Shown here: one piece after another, positions 53,991 through 64,000 of the stretch
Numbering within the stretch: position 1 is the first letter of the stretch
Layout: every line of letters begins with the position of its first letter
DNA from: Forficula auricularia
Lineage: Eukaryota; Arthropoda; Insecta; Dermaptera; Forficulidae
Assembly: GCA_024734495.1 (NCBI GenBank)
Contig: JALMQS010000099.1
Span: forward strand, 99,623,379-99,687,378
Length of the DNA stretch: 64,000 bases
Direction: 5' to 3'
The notes under the pieces: generated by a model
The model's database searches: none
What the model was told of the DNA's origin: nothing
Seen by the model: only the letters and a program-made list of their open reading frames with translations
Made by a program: the position numbers and the translations under genes

Positions 53991-54780
53991 AAGACTGATG
54001 ATGAGGGGCAAGCCTCCGGAACTATAGTCTCAAACAAATAAATAATATATATAATTAAGTAATGGAGAGGTACATAACAGCCATCAAAATTGTATCAAAT
54101 AAATATATATATATAGATATATAATTTCGATATATATGTGTGTATTTTTATTTGCATCAAGCAGACGACAACCTCTTTGTTTCTCTTTATAAATTAAGAC
54201 CATTACAATTCTGTCTTGAACAAAAAATGATCCATTTTTATTATGGTAATACAGTAATATAACTATCTACTGGATTGACACGAGAAATAAACTTTTTTAA
54301 ACTCAAAAAGTTTAAGTAGTTCTGTTAAGTAGAAAATAATCTCTTAAATCTGAGTATAATGAAGTTTTAATATCATTATAAACACTTATTTTCATTGTTG
54401 TGACTTTTCAATTTAATAATTATTTATTTAATAATTAATTATTTAATCATTATTATTTGATAATTGATTAAATTATTGTTAAAATAATTATTATGATTTT
54501 TTTGAGATCTAATAATTGATTTAATATTTATATTTATTTGATGTCGTATAAAAAAGTAGTTCTTATAAAAGTTGCCCAGTTTTTTTTGTAGATTATGAAT
54601 TTGAAAAGAAATATATAGGATTCCATTTAAAAAACAAACTTGACCTTAAAATACCTTTGAAAGCTTGTTCTAGATCGACATACAATAGCGTAGTTTATTT
54701 CCCCCCCCCTTTTTTTGCACTGTTTTTGAGTTATTAGATTGTCTCAAGATAAAAACAACGGTATATGTTAATTAGCATCA
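53991..54780. repeat. Element A partial copy then family D
   Basis: 53995-54021 is a hammerhead-like box of element A (CTGATGA, GAGG/CCTC stem, GGAA), followed by its arm to 54188. 54190-54780 is family D with a decayed DUF4817 start. Confidence 0.6.
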
Positions 54781-55480
54781 ACCAGAAGACATTCTCATTG
54801 ATTTCTTTTTATATGTATATTTTTTATTACATTAATAGTTAAAAAAAAATAAAAAAAAACCCTCAGAGTTTTGAACATTAATTCAATTTCCATCCACCCT
54901 AATTTGTATTTGAAACATTTGAGATTCATTCATTAACAGTAAAAAAAAAACCCTAAATTTTATTCCATATCGAGGGAAAACCCTCTCCCCCCCCACCCTC
55001 ATTCAAATTCCCCTATTAAAACATAAAAAAAGCACGACTGAATAATTGATTTGAATAATGATGGGATTGTATTTAGGAGGCCGTATTTACGGGCGACCAA
55101 TCGTCAATTAGCGCCAATTGATGCTTTTTGATATGCGTAACGGAGCCAATCGACGCTTGTGTGGGGGCGGAGGGGAAAGGGTTAATCACCCCCCCCTACC
55201 CCTTTCAGATTACTCAACCATACATCCACCCACGCAGGCAAATTGTAGTCATTTAACTATAGGGTATTTTTAAATTTTAATTAATTTTATCCCGATTCTG
55301 ATAGGAATTTCGAATTACTCTAATTAAATAATCAACTCTTAAATCTCGATACTAAAAAAACTACATGTGTGAAATTTCGTTTTGATATTCACACTAGTTT
55401 TTGAGCTATAGAGCGTAAACAAAATTTATAAAGGTACTAATTGAAATTAAAAATAATAATAATAATAATATCTTGTAAAA
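54781..55480. other. Unassigned DNA
   Basis: 55075-55260 looks single-copy and GC-richer (GGGCGACCAATCGTCAATTA). 55330-55440 is a family B scrap. No gene supported. Confidence 0.35.
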
Positions 55481-55980
55481 GGTGGTCGGTAGCGCAATCG
55501 GTTCAAATCACCAACTTTTTCTAATCCGATTAGGAGAACATCAACCTAGACTTCACCAGTTCGATCCCAGCAAGAAGCAAAGTGAATTTATTTGAAAATA
55601 ATAAAAAACCGGCCCCTCGGCTCCAGAAAGCTGACAATCTCTGGTACTACAAACTCGTACATGGCAGACAAAATTTCGTAACAAGCAACCATGAATCGTG
55701 AGAGGCCAAACAAGATTACCCCAGGTGGTAACCAATCCACCCACCCTCGAGTGGCAACCGGGCATTCAGATTCTGGGGGAACCGGACCATCACGAAATCA
55801 AGGAAGAAACAATGGAAGAATAACGCCAAAAAAATCCATATATACCTGGACACCTTTAACATCAACACACTCACCGGCCAGGAAAATTACAAAGCCTACC
55901 ATGGAACTCGATAACACGTTCCGGAAAAGACAGAGGCGTGGAAGGTCCAACCAGAAAGAGAAATCAAGCTTTGCGTGATC
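55481..55980 (+). pseudogene. 5' fragment of a LINE, start of endonuclease domain
   Basis: 55483-55560 has a decayed tRNA-like or promoter-like head (GGTAGCGCAATCGGTTCAAAT). From about 55735 one frame reads NRTITKSRKKQWKNNAKKI, then IYLDTFNINTLTGQENYKAY and a stop at about 55911. Non-LTR endonucleases start with a TFNV.TL motif of this kind, so a truncated LINE is likely. No catalytic residues are reached. The overlapping 95-codon frame from ATG 55691 is an alternative reading and less convincing. Confidence 0.4.
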
Positions 55981-56144
55981 CCACAGGTTCTGTTGTAGCC
56001 AGTAGTCGCTAGATGGCAGTACCCTAGCTCATTAGAAGAATTAAAACTTAAGTTTATTAGCAAATTAATTAAAAGCATATTTGAAATTAAATAAAATTAA
56101 ATAAATTGAAAATGTGATAAGATTATGTTCAAAAAAACACATTA

Positions 56145-56245
56145 ACCCTCGGGGTAGAGACAAATTTTAAAAATATAACTAGTATCATAATTAGGCTTAT
56201 GGTTAGAAAGTCCGAAAAGCCAAAAAAAAAACAAAAAAAACCCTA
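56145..56245 (+). repeat. SINE 3' tail with poly-A
   Basis: CGGGGTAGAGACAAATTTTA through TTAGGCTTATGGTTAGAAAG and an A-run. It is the same tail as 57576-57663, without a tRNA-like head. Confidence 0.65.
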
Positions 56246-56399
56246 TCATAAAAATAGTTGATAAACAAATGTTAAATAAAGGAAAAGAATGATGTAAATA
56301 AAAGCGAAAATGTTAATATTTTATTATAAATCATAATTGTTAAAAATATAAAATTTGTACTTTAAAATGAATAAATGACTTTTGTTAAAATATACAATT

Positions 56400-56640
56400 T
56401 TTTTAATTCATCAGACAAAGTGACCAAAAGGAAGTAAGAGTGCCTTTGACAATATCATAGGTAAATCAGGCTGGTTCCAGATCAGTCACTTTTCCTTCCC
56501 TGACAATTTAATGTGGACCCAATCAAATGCTTAGACCGCCTTGAAGAATATTCTCGGCCACCCACTCTGATCTAAGATCGGAGGGTCTGACCATTTGAGA
56601 CAGACTACCACAGGTCCAAACGTAACAATGAATGAATATC
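56400..56640. repeat. Possible LINE 3' end
   Basis: GC-richer text ending in AATGAATGAATATC, the short tandem tail usual for RTE-type LINEs. Weak evidence. Confidence 0.25.
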
Positions 56641-57115
56641 TTGTAAAATATAATTTTTTTCGATGTTCACTTATTAGGGCTTTTAACTTGAGTTTAAGAC
56701 CCTATCAGGAAGGTTGTTAATTCTAAAATATTCGGGCCATCTAAAAACGTTTGTTATTTTGTAAAGTTAACTTTTTAATATTAGACGATAAGTATGATAA
56801 ATATGTAATTTTAAACCTCTCTTTAAAAATATAGCGATATTTGGTTAACCAAAATTAATTAATAAATTATTTTTATTTTCTAATTAGATTTATTCTATTA
56901 ATAATTAACTCTCGCAAATTATTTATTGAATACGAAAATCAATTTTTTTAATCAAAATAGTTTCCAGCCGTTTTTGAGATATTTCGAAAAATAGAAGCAA
57001 AAAAAAACAACAACTTTTTTTCATGCACGATTACAAAACTTGACCATAACCAGTATAGGTATGATAAAAATAAAAATCATGATTTAATACAATATAGAAA
57101 AATGAAATATTTTAT
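56641..57115. repeat. Family B fragment, interrupted
   Basis: TTCGATGTTCACTTATTAGG at 56660 and TCATGCACGATTACAAAACT at 57020 are family B text. About 240 bp of AT-rich DNA sits between them. Confidence 0.5.
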
Positions 57116-57117
57116 AT

Positions 57118-57475
57118 CTACCCTTATTAAAAGAGCGAAAATTGTTTATTTGTTTGTATATATATTTGTATCTTGGTTCTATTTTGAAAACGGCTCTACC
57201 GATTTTGATGAAACAAAATTTATTAACAAATTTTGAGAATGAGAAAACGATCTGGCTAGGTCTGGACCTCTACAAATTTCATCTTAATTGCTCTTTTCTT
57301 AATTAAAGTAATTATTGACAGATGAAAATCTCAATAAAAAAGTTTGTTTACATTTTTTTCAATTATCTTTTATTTATTAATTGGTTTTTTAATTTTAAAA
57401 CCCACTAATAGGTTATAGCAAATATTAATACATTATATTAAAATTAGGAATTTTTTGTTTGTTTTTAATTAACAG
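57118..57475 (+). repeat. Family J 5' half
   Basis: TCTACCCTTATTAAAAGAGC onward, including GATGAGAAAACGATCTGGCT. Confidence 0.55.
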
Positions 57476-57482
57476 GTGGGGG

Positions 57483-57665
57483 GGGGTCGATAGGCTAGTC
57501 GGTAGCGTGACAGCGAGCTAACCAGGAGACCCGGGTTCGAATCCGACTCGAGGCAGCCAGCCAAAATCTGACCCCCGGGGGTAGAGACAAATTTTAAAAA
57601 TATATCTAGTATCGTAATTAGGCTTATGGCTAGAAGGGCCGAAAAGCCAAAAAAAAAAAAAAAAA
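57483..57665 (+). mobile_element. tRNA-derived SINE
   Basis: The head has A-box-like TAGGCTAGTCGGTAGCG and a perfect B box GGTTCGAATCC (57532-57542). The body is GGGGTAGAGACAAATTTTAA to GGGCCGAAAAGCC, then poly-A (57645-57665). The cloverleaf acceptor stem does not pair, so it is not a tRNA gene. The tail is shared with 56145-56245. Confidence 0.7.
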
Positions 57666-57879
57666 TTAACAGGTGTCTAAATCATAACAAAACAGGTGTG
57701 TTTACAAATAAAGTAGTTCAAGTGGCTTTTTTTATATAACTTGGAAACAAATCTTATTTAATTTTATGTTTTTATTTCAGACCCTATACGATTATTTTTT
57801 TTAATATTATTTTTGTGGGAATTTAATTGTTTAAATTAAGTGTTTAATTTGGTGAATTCTTGATTTCTGTTTTATTAAG

Positions 57880-58350
57880 AACATATGTTTGACAGATGTC
57901 CTGCCTGAGCTTTGTGAAGGCCGCATTCTTTTCTTTGTAGAGGAGCCTTTTGTGTTCGAGAAGGCTGGTCAGCTGACACTCATATGCATGTGTATAGGTG
58001 TACGTGTTTCAGCTGGGAGGCAGTCGTTGACAAGGCAGCTGCAAGTCAGTTCAGTTGATTGAAAAACGAGTGATGGTTAAGACATACTTGTCGATGTGTT
58101 AGTTTGTCGATTTGATAGCAAGTGTACGATGATAGTTATAAGATGATGTGTATTATGATGTTTCACGACGACCCCTAGACACGAATATGTATATAACCCC
58201 TTTTTGTAAATAAATATATATATAAAGAATGAATCAGTGTGTTATTATTATATCACCTCTATGAGCGAAGGGGTGAAACCCGCACGCCTTCTACAAGTGG
58301 AGGCCTGTCCGGGATAAATCGTAGGGGGTGAAAACCCCCGCCCTCTACAT
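57880..58350 (+). repeat. Possible solo LTR
   Basis: Features in order: TATA-like GTATATAACCCC (58188), AATAAATA (58210), and after CTTCTACA the stretch GTGGAGGCCTGTCCGGGATA, which resembles a primer-binding-site region. A second CCCTCTACA follows. There is no gag or pol. The left end is uncertain and no target duplication is seen. Confidence 0.35.
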
Positions 58351-59100
58351 TTTCCTATTTATTTTTTATAATGTTTATCAATATGAACGAATGTGGGCGA
58401 ATTGGTGTACGAGTAAACAAATACTATACATATAATATGTGGACCATTAGAAAGCCAGAAATGATAAAACTGGGTACGGGGTGGGGTCAAGGGCGGATCC
58501 AGGGGGTGGAGGGGGCGACCGCCCCCTCTCCCCCATGAGGCCCGTGTCTGGCGGGAGCGCAACACGTGCATCGCACGCAGAGGCCAAAAAACGGCGGCCA
58601 AATCGACAGGGAATTTATAACATTTTTTTTTTAATGAACTTAAAATATGAGATATGAAATTTGTAAAAAAATCAAAAAAAACAAACAAAACAAAACATTT
58701 ATTAATTATTTATTAATTTTTTGAGAATTTTTTTATATAAATATATATAACAAAACTTCTTGAGGATACAAAACATTTATTTTTTTAAAAATTTTTAAAA
58801 TTGAGAATAAAGTTCCATGTGTGTGTGTGTGTGTGTGCGTCCTCCCCGCCCCCCCCCCCCCATAAAAAAATCCTGGATCCGCCCTTGGGTGGGGTGGATC
58901 TGGGAGGTGCAGGAGGTGGGGTGCAGTTGTGGGGGATCCGGGGGGGAAGGCGCGGTTGAGGTGGGGTGGTAGGGGCGAGGTGTGTGTGGTTTCGGGAGGG
59001 GGGGGGGTCAGGGGGTTACCGTGCATCGCTCGGTGGCTCCAGGTACTTAAGATTAAGAGCTGATTAAATTTTAGTTGTAATTGGACCAAAAGTTAGAGAG
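58351..59100. repeat. G/C-rich repeat debris with family J 3' end
   Basis: AGGGCGGATCCAGGGGGTGG (58490) and its inverse TGGATCCGCCCTTGGGTGG (58873) flank a (GT) tract. 58900-59046 ends in the family J hairpin ACCGTGCATCGCTCGGT and CCAGGTAC. Frames here are composition artefacts. Confidence 0.55.
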
Positions 59101-60160
59101 GGGGAGGGTTTTTAAAAATTCAGGGCTCGTTGAAACGTAAAAATCACAACTTTGAATCCCCCCCCCCGAATTCAAGATTCTCATTACTATTAAATAGAAT
59201 CACCCTCATTGGCTAATGGAAATACAAAAATAAAGAAAATTTTGATAAAACTCAATTTCCTTTTTTTAGGGGAATTTATTTTTGTCGAAATGGTCGGTTA
59301 AGCCGGGCCGGATCTTACCCTTAACTAACAACCCTTACCACCCACCCTCTTTTTTTTGGAATCAAAGAAATCAATTGAATTATTTTGAAAATGTCCGACT
59401 GCCAATTACCAACCAAGGAACAGGTAGTGGAGGAGCAATAGAGAAAGTAGATAGGGGAAAGAAAGCAAAGGAGAAAGATCCTGCTGTCAATTAAAATCAG
59501 ATTAACCCACACACCCCACACCCACCCCCTCCATTTCTCCTTTGCATAAAAATATATTGAAACAAAAAAGAACTTTGCTTGGTTATTTGATTATTTGATT
59601 TTGTTTTTCATTTTAGAGATTTTTTATTCCATTCCAATACGAGTAATAATAAGAGATGGCATCTATTCAAGCAAAATTCCCTAGTTGTCTCATTTCGATA
59701 TCTTATAATTAGAGACCGGATTATTATGAAGTAAATACTGCCAAAATATGACATAAAATATGCAGTTAAAAATCTGAAATATGCAAATATATGCAGTAAA
59801 AAATTAAAACTGAAGACAAAAAGACTATATATTTGAAGGAGTGCTATGAAAAGAATAACATGATAAAGTAATCTATAGATACAAAGTGTCAAAAATCTAC
59901 TTTTATTGCGTAAAAAATTGCCCAAAATTCTCATTACATTTAATAAATATATTAAAAAATCTATAAATTCAAAGAAATAATAGGTGAACTTGAATAAAAT
60001 CAACATAATAAATATAATAATGTACAAAAAAATGTGATCGAAAAAAGGGGGAGGGGGGTGACGATTGAAATAATTATTCACAGGTGGTTGTCTCGATAAA
60101 AATGTATATTTACATTTTTATTCAATTTAATTTTAATAAATAATTGGTTTTTACTTTATC
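59101..60160. other. Unassigned DNA
   Basis: 59150-59540 is C/T-rich with no firm frame. 59608-60081 (minus) is a 157-codon frame of F/L/I/Y-rich composition in AT-rich DNA; I regard it as chance. Confidence 0.4.
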
Positions 60161-60164
60161 CAAT

Positions 60165-61350
60165 GCGAAGCATGGGTAAAGTATTGTAATCGGTCTCGCG
60201 CCAAGCGGGACTTCGATTTTTTCCACACCGTTGTACTGATTGAATTGAAATTGAAAACCTAAGATTAGTTTAACAAAATGAAGCACTGATTAGTTTTTGG
60301 TACATATCGGCCCACAAACAGTACTTTATTTCGGTACTTTTTAAGTTTTTTCTAAATACCTTGAAAATGACTTAACCAATTTTGATGAAATTTAATATCC
60401 TAATTAAGTTCCTTGGAGAGCACAAAAAGGTTAAATAAAGTTTTTAGTAAAATCATATTTTAAAGTACTTTACTCTTGAGTAAGATAGTACTTTTTTAAA
60501 TTTTTTATTTTAAATTCTTTAAAATTTATTCATTTGATCGTTTTTAATACAGCTCATTTAACCTAACTTAAGTAAGAATGGATAGGCTTCTCGCTGTGAA
60601 ATGATAAAAATTTGGGAGGAAATTTTATAAGTAACCATAGCAACTGCGTTGTTTTTTTATCCGTTAAATTTGCTGAAGACATAGAGGAATCGACTTAAAA
60701 TCAAAAATAGTGATTGATTCTGATCTAATAGTTGAGGAATAACCATTCTATATTGACTTTTTGACGTTTCGGTTTAGATTGGTAACCATTGCTGAAGACA
60801 TAGAGGAATCGATTTAAAATCAAAAATAGCGATTGATTCTCATCTAATACTTGAGGAATAACAATTCTACATTAGGTTTTTGACGTTTCGATTATTATTG
60901 GTAACCAGTGCTGAAGGTATGGAGGAATCGGCTTAAAATCAAAAATAACGATCGATTCTTATCTAATAGTAGAGGAATAACCTTATTGCATTCCATTTTT
61001 GATGTTTTGACTATTAATGGCAACCTCTACTGAAAACGTGGAAGAATCGACTTAAAATCAAAAAGACCAAATTCTTTTTGGTAAACAACTCAAGCTTGAT
61101 CGTTATTTTTGATTTTAAGTCGATTCCTCCATGCCTTCAGCAATGGTTACCAATAATAATCGAAACGTCAAAAACCTAATGTAGAATTGTAATTCCTCAA
61201 GTATTAAATGAGAATCGATCATTATTTTTGAATTAAAGTCAACATGAACTTCAAATCGCAAGTAATATCTGATTAATAATAAAGGAATAAACATATTAAT
61301 ATATTTCAAATGAACTTGGATAAAGTTTAGCAACGATCCGTTGCAGTTTA
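60165..61350 (-). mobile_element. Satellite-bearing element, reversed short copy
   Basis: Begins with the terminal hairpin CTTTATCCAATGCGAAGCAT and ends with GCAACGATCCGTTGCAG. It contains about four to five 119-bp units (60660-61215) against ~19 in the 19788 copy, so the array length varies between copies. Confidence 0.8.
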
Positions 61351-61394
61351 TTTAATTTTATATCCCACAATAAGATCATTATAATTATTATTAT

Positions 61395-61435
61395 TATATA
61401 TATATTATATTATATATATATATATATATATATAG
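61395..61435. repeat. (TA)n microsatellite
   Basis: Interrupted TA run. Confidence 0.85.
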
Positions 61436-62499
61436 TATTAAAAGTTGAGCAATTTAATTGATTGATGACGGATAATGGAATTGGAATACTTATCGGAAAA
61501 GAGGTTTTTTTCTTTAATTAGTTTTTTCCTCTTATTAAAAACAAGGACTAAAAGATGATCAAGGACAGACGATGGTGGAGAAGTAATCTCCGGAGTCGAA
61601 GCTCAAAATACAATGTATACATTAATTCATGTAATTTAATTGGTTTAATAAAATTTATAAAAAAATTTAATTGATTAAAAATCGACTTTTAAATCACCAC
61701 AAATATTAATTTGACAATTTAATTGATGAATCTCATAAATTGTTAATTTAATTAAAAAAAATAATTATACCGTATTTATTTTTGGTTTATAGCTAATACT
61801 CTAATAGTGTACCATATATTGTTAGTCATCTGAATATTTTCATATATACGAGTATGTAGTTGAGTATTAAAAATGAATAAAAAGCCGAAACATTGTAATT
61901 AGACTATAAAATTTAAACCAAAACTTTTTCTGAATTCGCAAAATTTGTTAAATTTAATTTAAAATTATTCTAATTCTCATAACTTTAAAACTGACAATTT
62001 TTCGCGATGTAATCGATTTGACCGTCTAACCCTTTTTCTACTCCCCCGAGAGCATATGTTCCCCTTGTGCCCCTGGCCACTCCATCTTATTTTATATGAC
62101 GTCTGATCTCTCCGATCCATCTTTTTTTTTTTTTTTAATGAAATACGATGGCAAGCCTGAAAGGCCTTGTGTATGTGTGTGTGTGTGTGTGTGGAAAACT
62201 TTTTCTTGTCCCCCGTATACCTAATGCTGATTTCCTCGTATCTCTTTAGACCATAGCATCTTTTTCCCATCTTCGCTCTCCCCCCCCTTATACTCGTTTC
62301 AAACAACTTATTCCAATCCCTTAAAAGCGCCCACGCTCATCCCTACCTATAATATTTCCCCTACACTATATCATTTTATTTTCTTTATCGAACTCAATCT
62401 TCTTTATAACGATAAAATCGCTCAATACTATATAAATAGATTAGTATTCACTGTCATTTAATCAAGTTCATTCTTATATCGCCCATATTCTGCCCTTTT
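61436..62499. other. Repeat scrap, then unassigned DNA
   Basis: 61490-61625 repeats 41330-41480. 61750-62480 seems single-copy, with a (GT) run at 62170-62192. No gene supported. Confidence 0.35.
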
Positions 62500-63095
62500 T
62501 AACTGACTTCAAAAAAGGAGGAGGTTCTCAATTCGACTGAATTTTTTACAGGGTATGGTCAAGTATTGTAATCGTGCATGAAAAAAGTGTTTTTTTTCCT
62601 TCTTTTTATTCGAAATATCTCAAAAACGGCGGAAACTATTTCGATTAAAAAAATTGAGCGGAACCAGGAAATTTTGCTCTACAAAAAAGCTCTAATAAGT
62701 GAACATCGAAAAAATTATATTTTTCGGGATAATAATTGTTTTGTCCAAATGTCAGTTAGTTAGTTAGTTATTCCGTGTGGACGAGCTAGCTCAAAAATTA
62801 GTGGGAATATCGAAACCAAATTTCACACGTAGTTTTGGACCAGTGAGATTAAGAGCTGATTAGATTTTGGTGCATATCGACCCAAAAATTAAGGGGAGTG
62901 GAGGGGGGTTAAAAATTAAAAATCTAGGCTGTTTGAGCAAACTGAACCAAATTTTGTATACATAATCAGTGGGACACCAGAAGTATAAAAATGCAAAAAC
63001 TAATCCCCCTACATGATTATAAATAATTTTAGGGGCCAGGTTGTATGGTAAAGTCAAGTGGATGGCCACATCAGAACACGTAAGCTTATTTGTGT
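62500..63095 (+). repeat. Family B element
   Basis: GGGTATGGTCAAGTATTGTA (62551) to GGATGGCCACATCAGAACAC (63060). It has a single ATTTTGTATACATAATCA module instead of three or four. Confidence 0.7.
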
Positions 63096-63630
63096 GTGTG
63101 TGTATGTTACCTGATATCTTCGCCAATTGTGAACCGATTTTGATGATTAATAGGTTCACTCTAGTGTCCGATTGGTCCCGTTTTTTTTTTCATTTGTATT
63201 GGATCTTTTTTTGTTATGTTTGTTTGGGCATAATTTCTTTTTTATGGACCGATTTTGATGATTGTTTTTATATTGGAAAGAGGGTACCTTAGAGGTAGCC
63301 CAATATTAATTTGGTCAAGTTCTGATGATATAATCAATGACGAAATAACGTAAATCTCCAATACTTATGAGCAAATAATCGAAATTATAATAAATAAAAT
63401 CTTTTATAAAAAAAATCTTAAAACATTCATTTAAAACCCGCAAACGTTTCGAGAGAATTTCTATATTTATGAATTGAATTTTATATTCATTTTCTGATTC
63501 ATTCGCCCGACGCTTTCTCTTACGAAATGAATGCAAGGTATTATCTAAAGTCACTATTAATAACATCACTAAAAAGAGAAAAATAAAAATAATTTTTATA
63601 AAAAAAATAAAACCGACTTCAAAAAATTAA
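63095..63630 (+). repeat. Family C repeat
   Basis: Matches 3000-3340, ending with AAACCCGCAAACGTTTCGAG and, at 63610, ACCGACTTCAAAAA. Confidence 0.6.
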
Positions 63631-63654
63631 ATGCAAAATAAATAATAGAACTCA

Positions 63655-63965
63655 AAATAAAATAAATGCACTAAAAGGTATAAAATAATTATTATCTTAT
63701 TTAGTTACAACTAAACTACGAAATATTAACATGAAATTACTTTTTGAAGTCGGTGCCAAACAAACTATATAAGCGAGCGTACCCGCCAAACCGTACTAGT
63801 AAGATCCGTCGAGTTCGATTCATAAAATGTATATGTTTGGCACCGACTTCAAAAAGTAATTTCATGTTAATATTTCGTCGTATAGTCGTAGCTAAATAAG
63901 ATAATAATTATTTTATACCTTTTAGTGCATTTTATTTTATTTTTGAGTTCTTATTATTTTATTTG
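63655..63965. repeat. Inverted repeat at the window edge
   Basis: GAAATATTAACATGAAATTA through TTTTGAAGTCGGTGCCAAAC pairs with the mirrored text at 63833-63890. Arms ~110 bp, centre ~75 bp. Confidence 0.75.
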
Positions 63966-64000
63966 TTACATTCAATTTTTTTGAAGTCGATTTTATTTTT

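Noticed and set aside
55553..55765. 70-codon minus-strand frame
   Set aside because: Antisense of the LINE-like fragment; no independent support.
57483..57556. Functional tRNA gene
   Set aside because: The B box is perfect but the acceptor stem does not pair and the sequence continues into a SINE body with poly-A.
58733..59089. 118-codon minus-strand frame with proline runs and HTHTHT
   Set aside because: Translation of a GT microsatellite and G-rich repeat debris.
59608..60081. 157-codon minus-strand frame, longest hydrophobic ORF
   Set aside because: F/L/I/Y-rich translation of AT-rich DNA with TATGCA-type repeats; no pattern of a membrane family.

Overview
The window looks like nuclear DNA of an invertebrate, most likely an arthropod. 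It is AT-rich and intron-rich. It is packed with mariner/Tc1-type DNA transposons, a Penelope-like retroelement, LINE and SINE pieces, palindromic foldback elements and long tandem repeats. I see no bacterial operon, Shine-Dalgarno context, CRISPR array or rRNA gene. The species cannot be fixed by reading alone.

The one gene I can assemble with good support is on the + strand, 23407-32044. Thirteen coding exons join without a frame break into a 351-residue protein. Every intron is GT-AG and phase 0. Exons 2-12 are 54-75 nt micro-exons encoding variants of one coiled-coil cassette, and the last exon encodes an unrelated 60-residue tail. An AATAAA lies 24 nt after the stop. I do not recognise the protein. 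Its introns carry a broken mariner (intron 12), a Tc1-type MITE and three palindromic repeats with hammerhead-like cores (intron 1), and part of a Helitron-like element (intron 6).

Layout. 1-0.9 kb is the tail of a satellite-bearing element. 0.9-11.3 kb holds foldback MITEs, short tandem arrays (72 bp, 95 bp, about 120 bp) and unassigned intergenic DNA. 11.3-13.7 kb is a giant palindrome with a hammerhead-like motif on each arm. 13.8-16.5 kb is a large inverted repeat enclosing a LINE fragment and a palindromic element with an 18-bp target duplication. 17.45-17.77 kb is a small GC-richer island of uncertain coding status. 18.3-19.8 kb holds foldback copies with a broken DUF4817-type helix-turn-helix. 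19.8-22.95 kb is a mobile element with a 119-bp satellite that has a 6-unit higher-order structure. 23.4-32.1 kb is the micro-exon gene. 32.13-33.3 kb is a broken DDE transposon containing a nested palindromic element. 36.97-39.2 kb holds a tRNA-like sequence, a broken mariner, and the GIY-YIG end of a Penelope-like element followed by a hammerhead motif. 40.1-54.8 kb is mostly Helitron-like, foldback and MITE copies, plus a convincing minus-strand exon at 51.4 kb and two copies of a 305-bp cassette with a conserved short reading frame. 55.5-58.4 kb holds LINE, SINE and possible LTR pieces. 60.2-61.35 kb is a reversed, shorter copy of the satellite element. The rest repeats the same families.

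The most unusual content is (i) the gene built of repeated, frame-neutral coiled-coil micro-exons and (ii) the density of hammerhead-like motifs, most of them in palindromes and one directly downstream of a Penelope-type endonuclease. All boundaries and alignments were made by eye.
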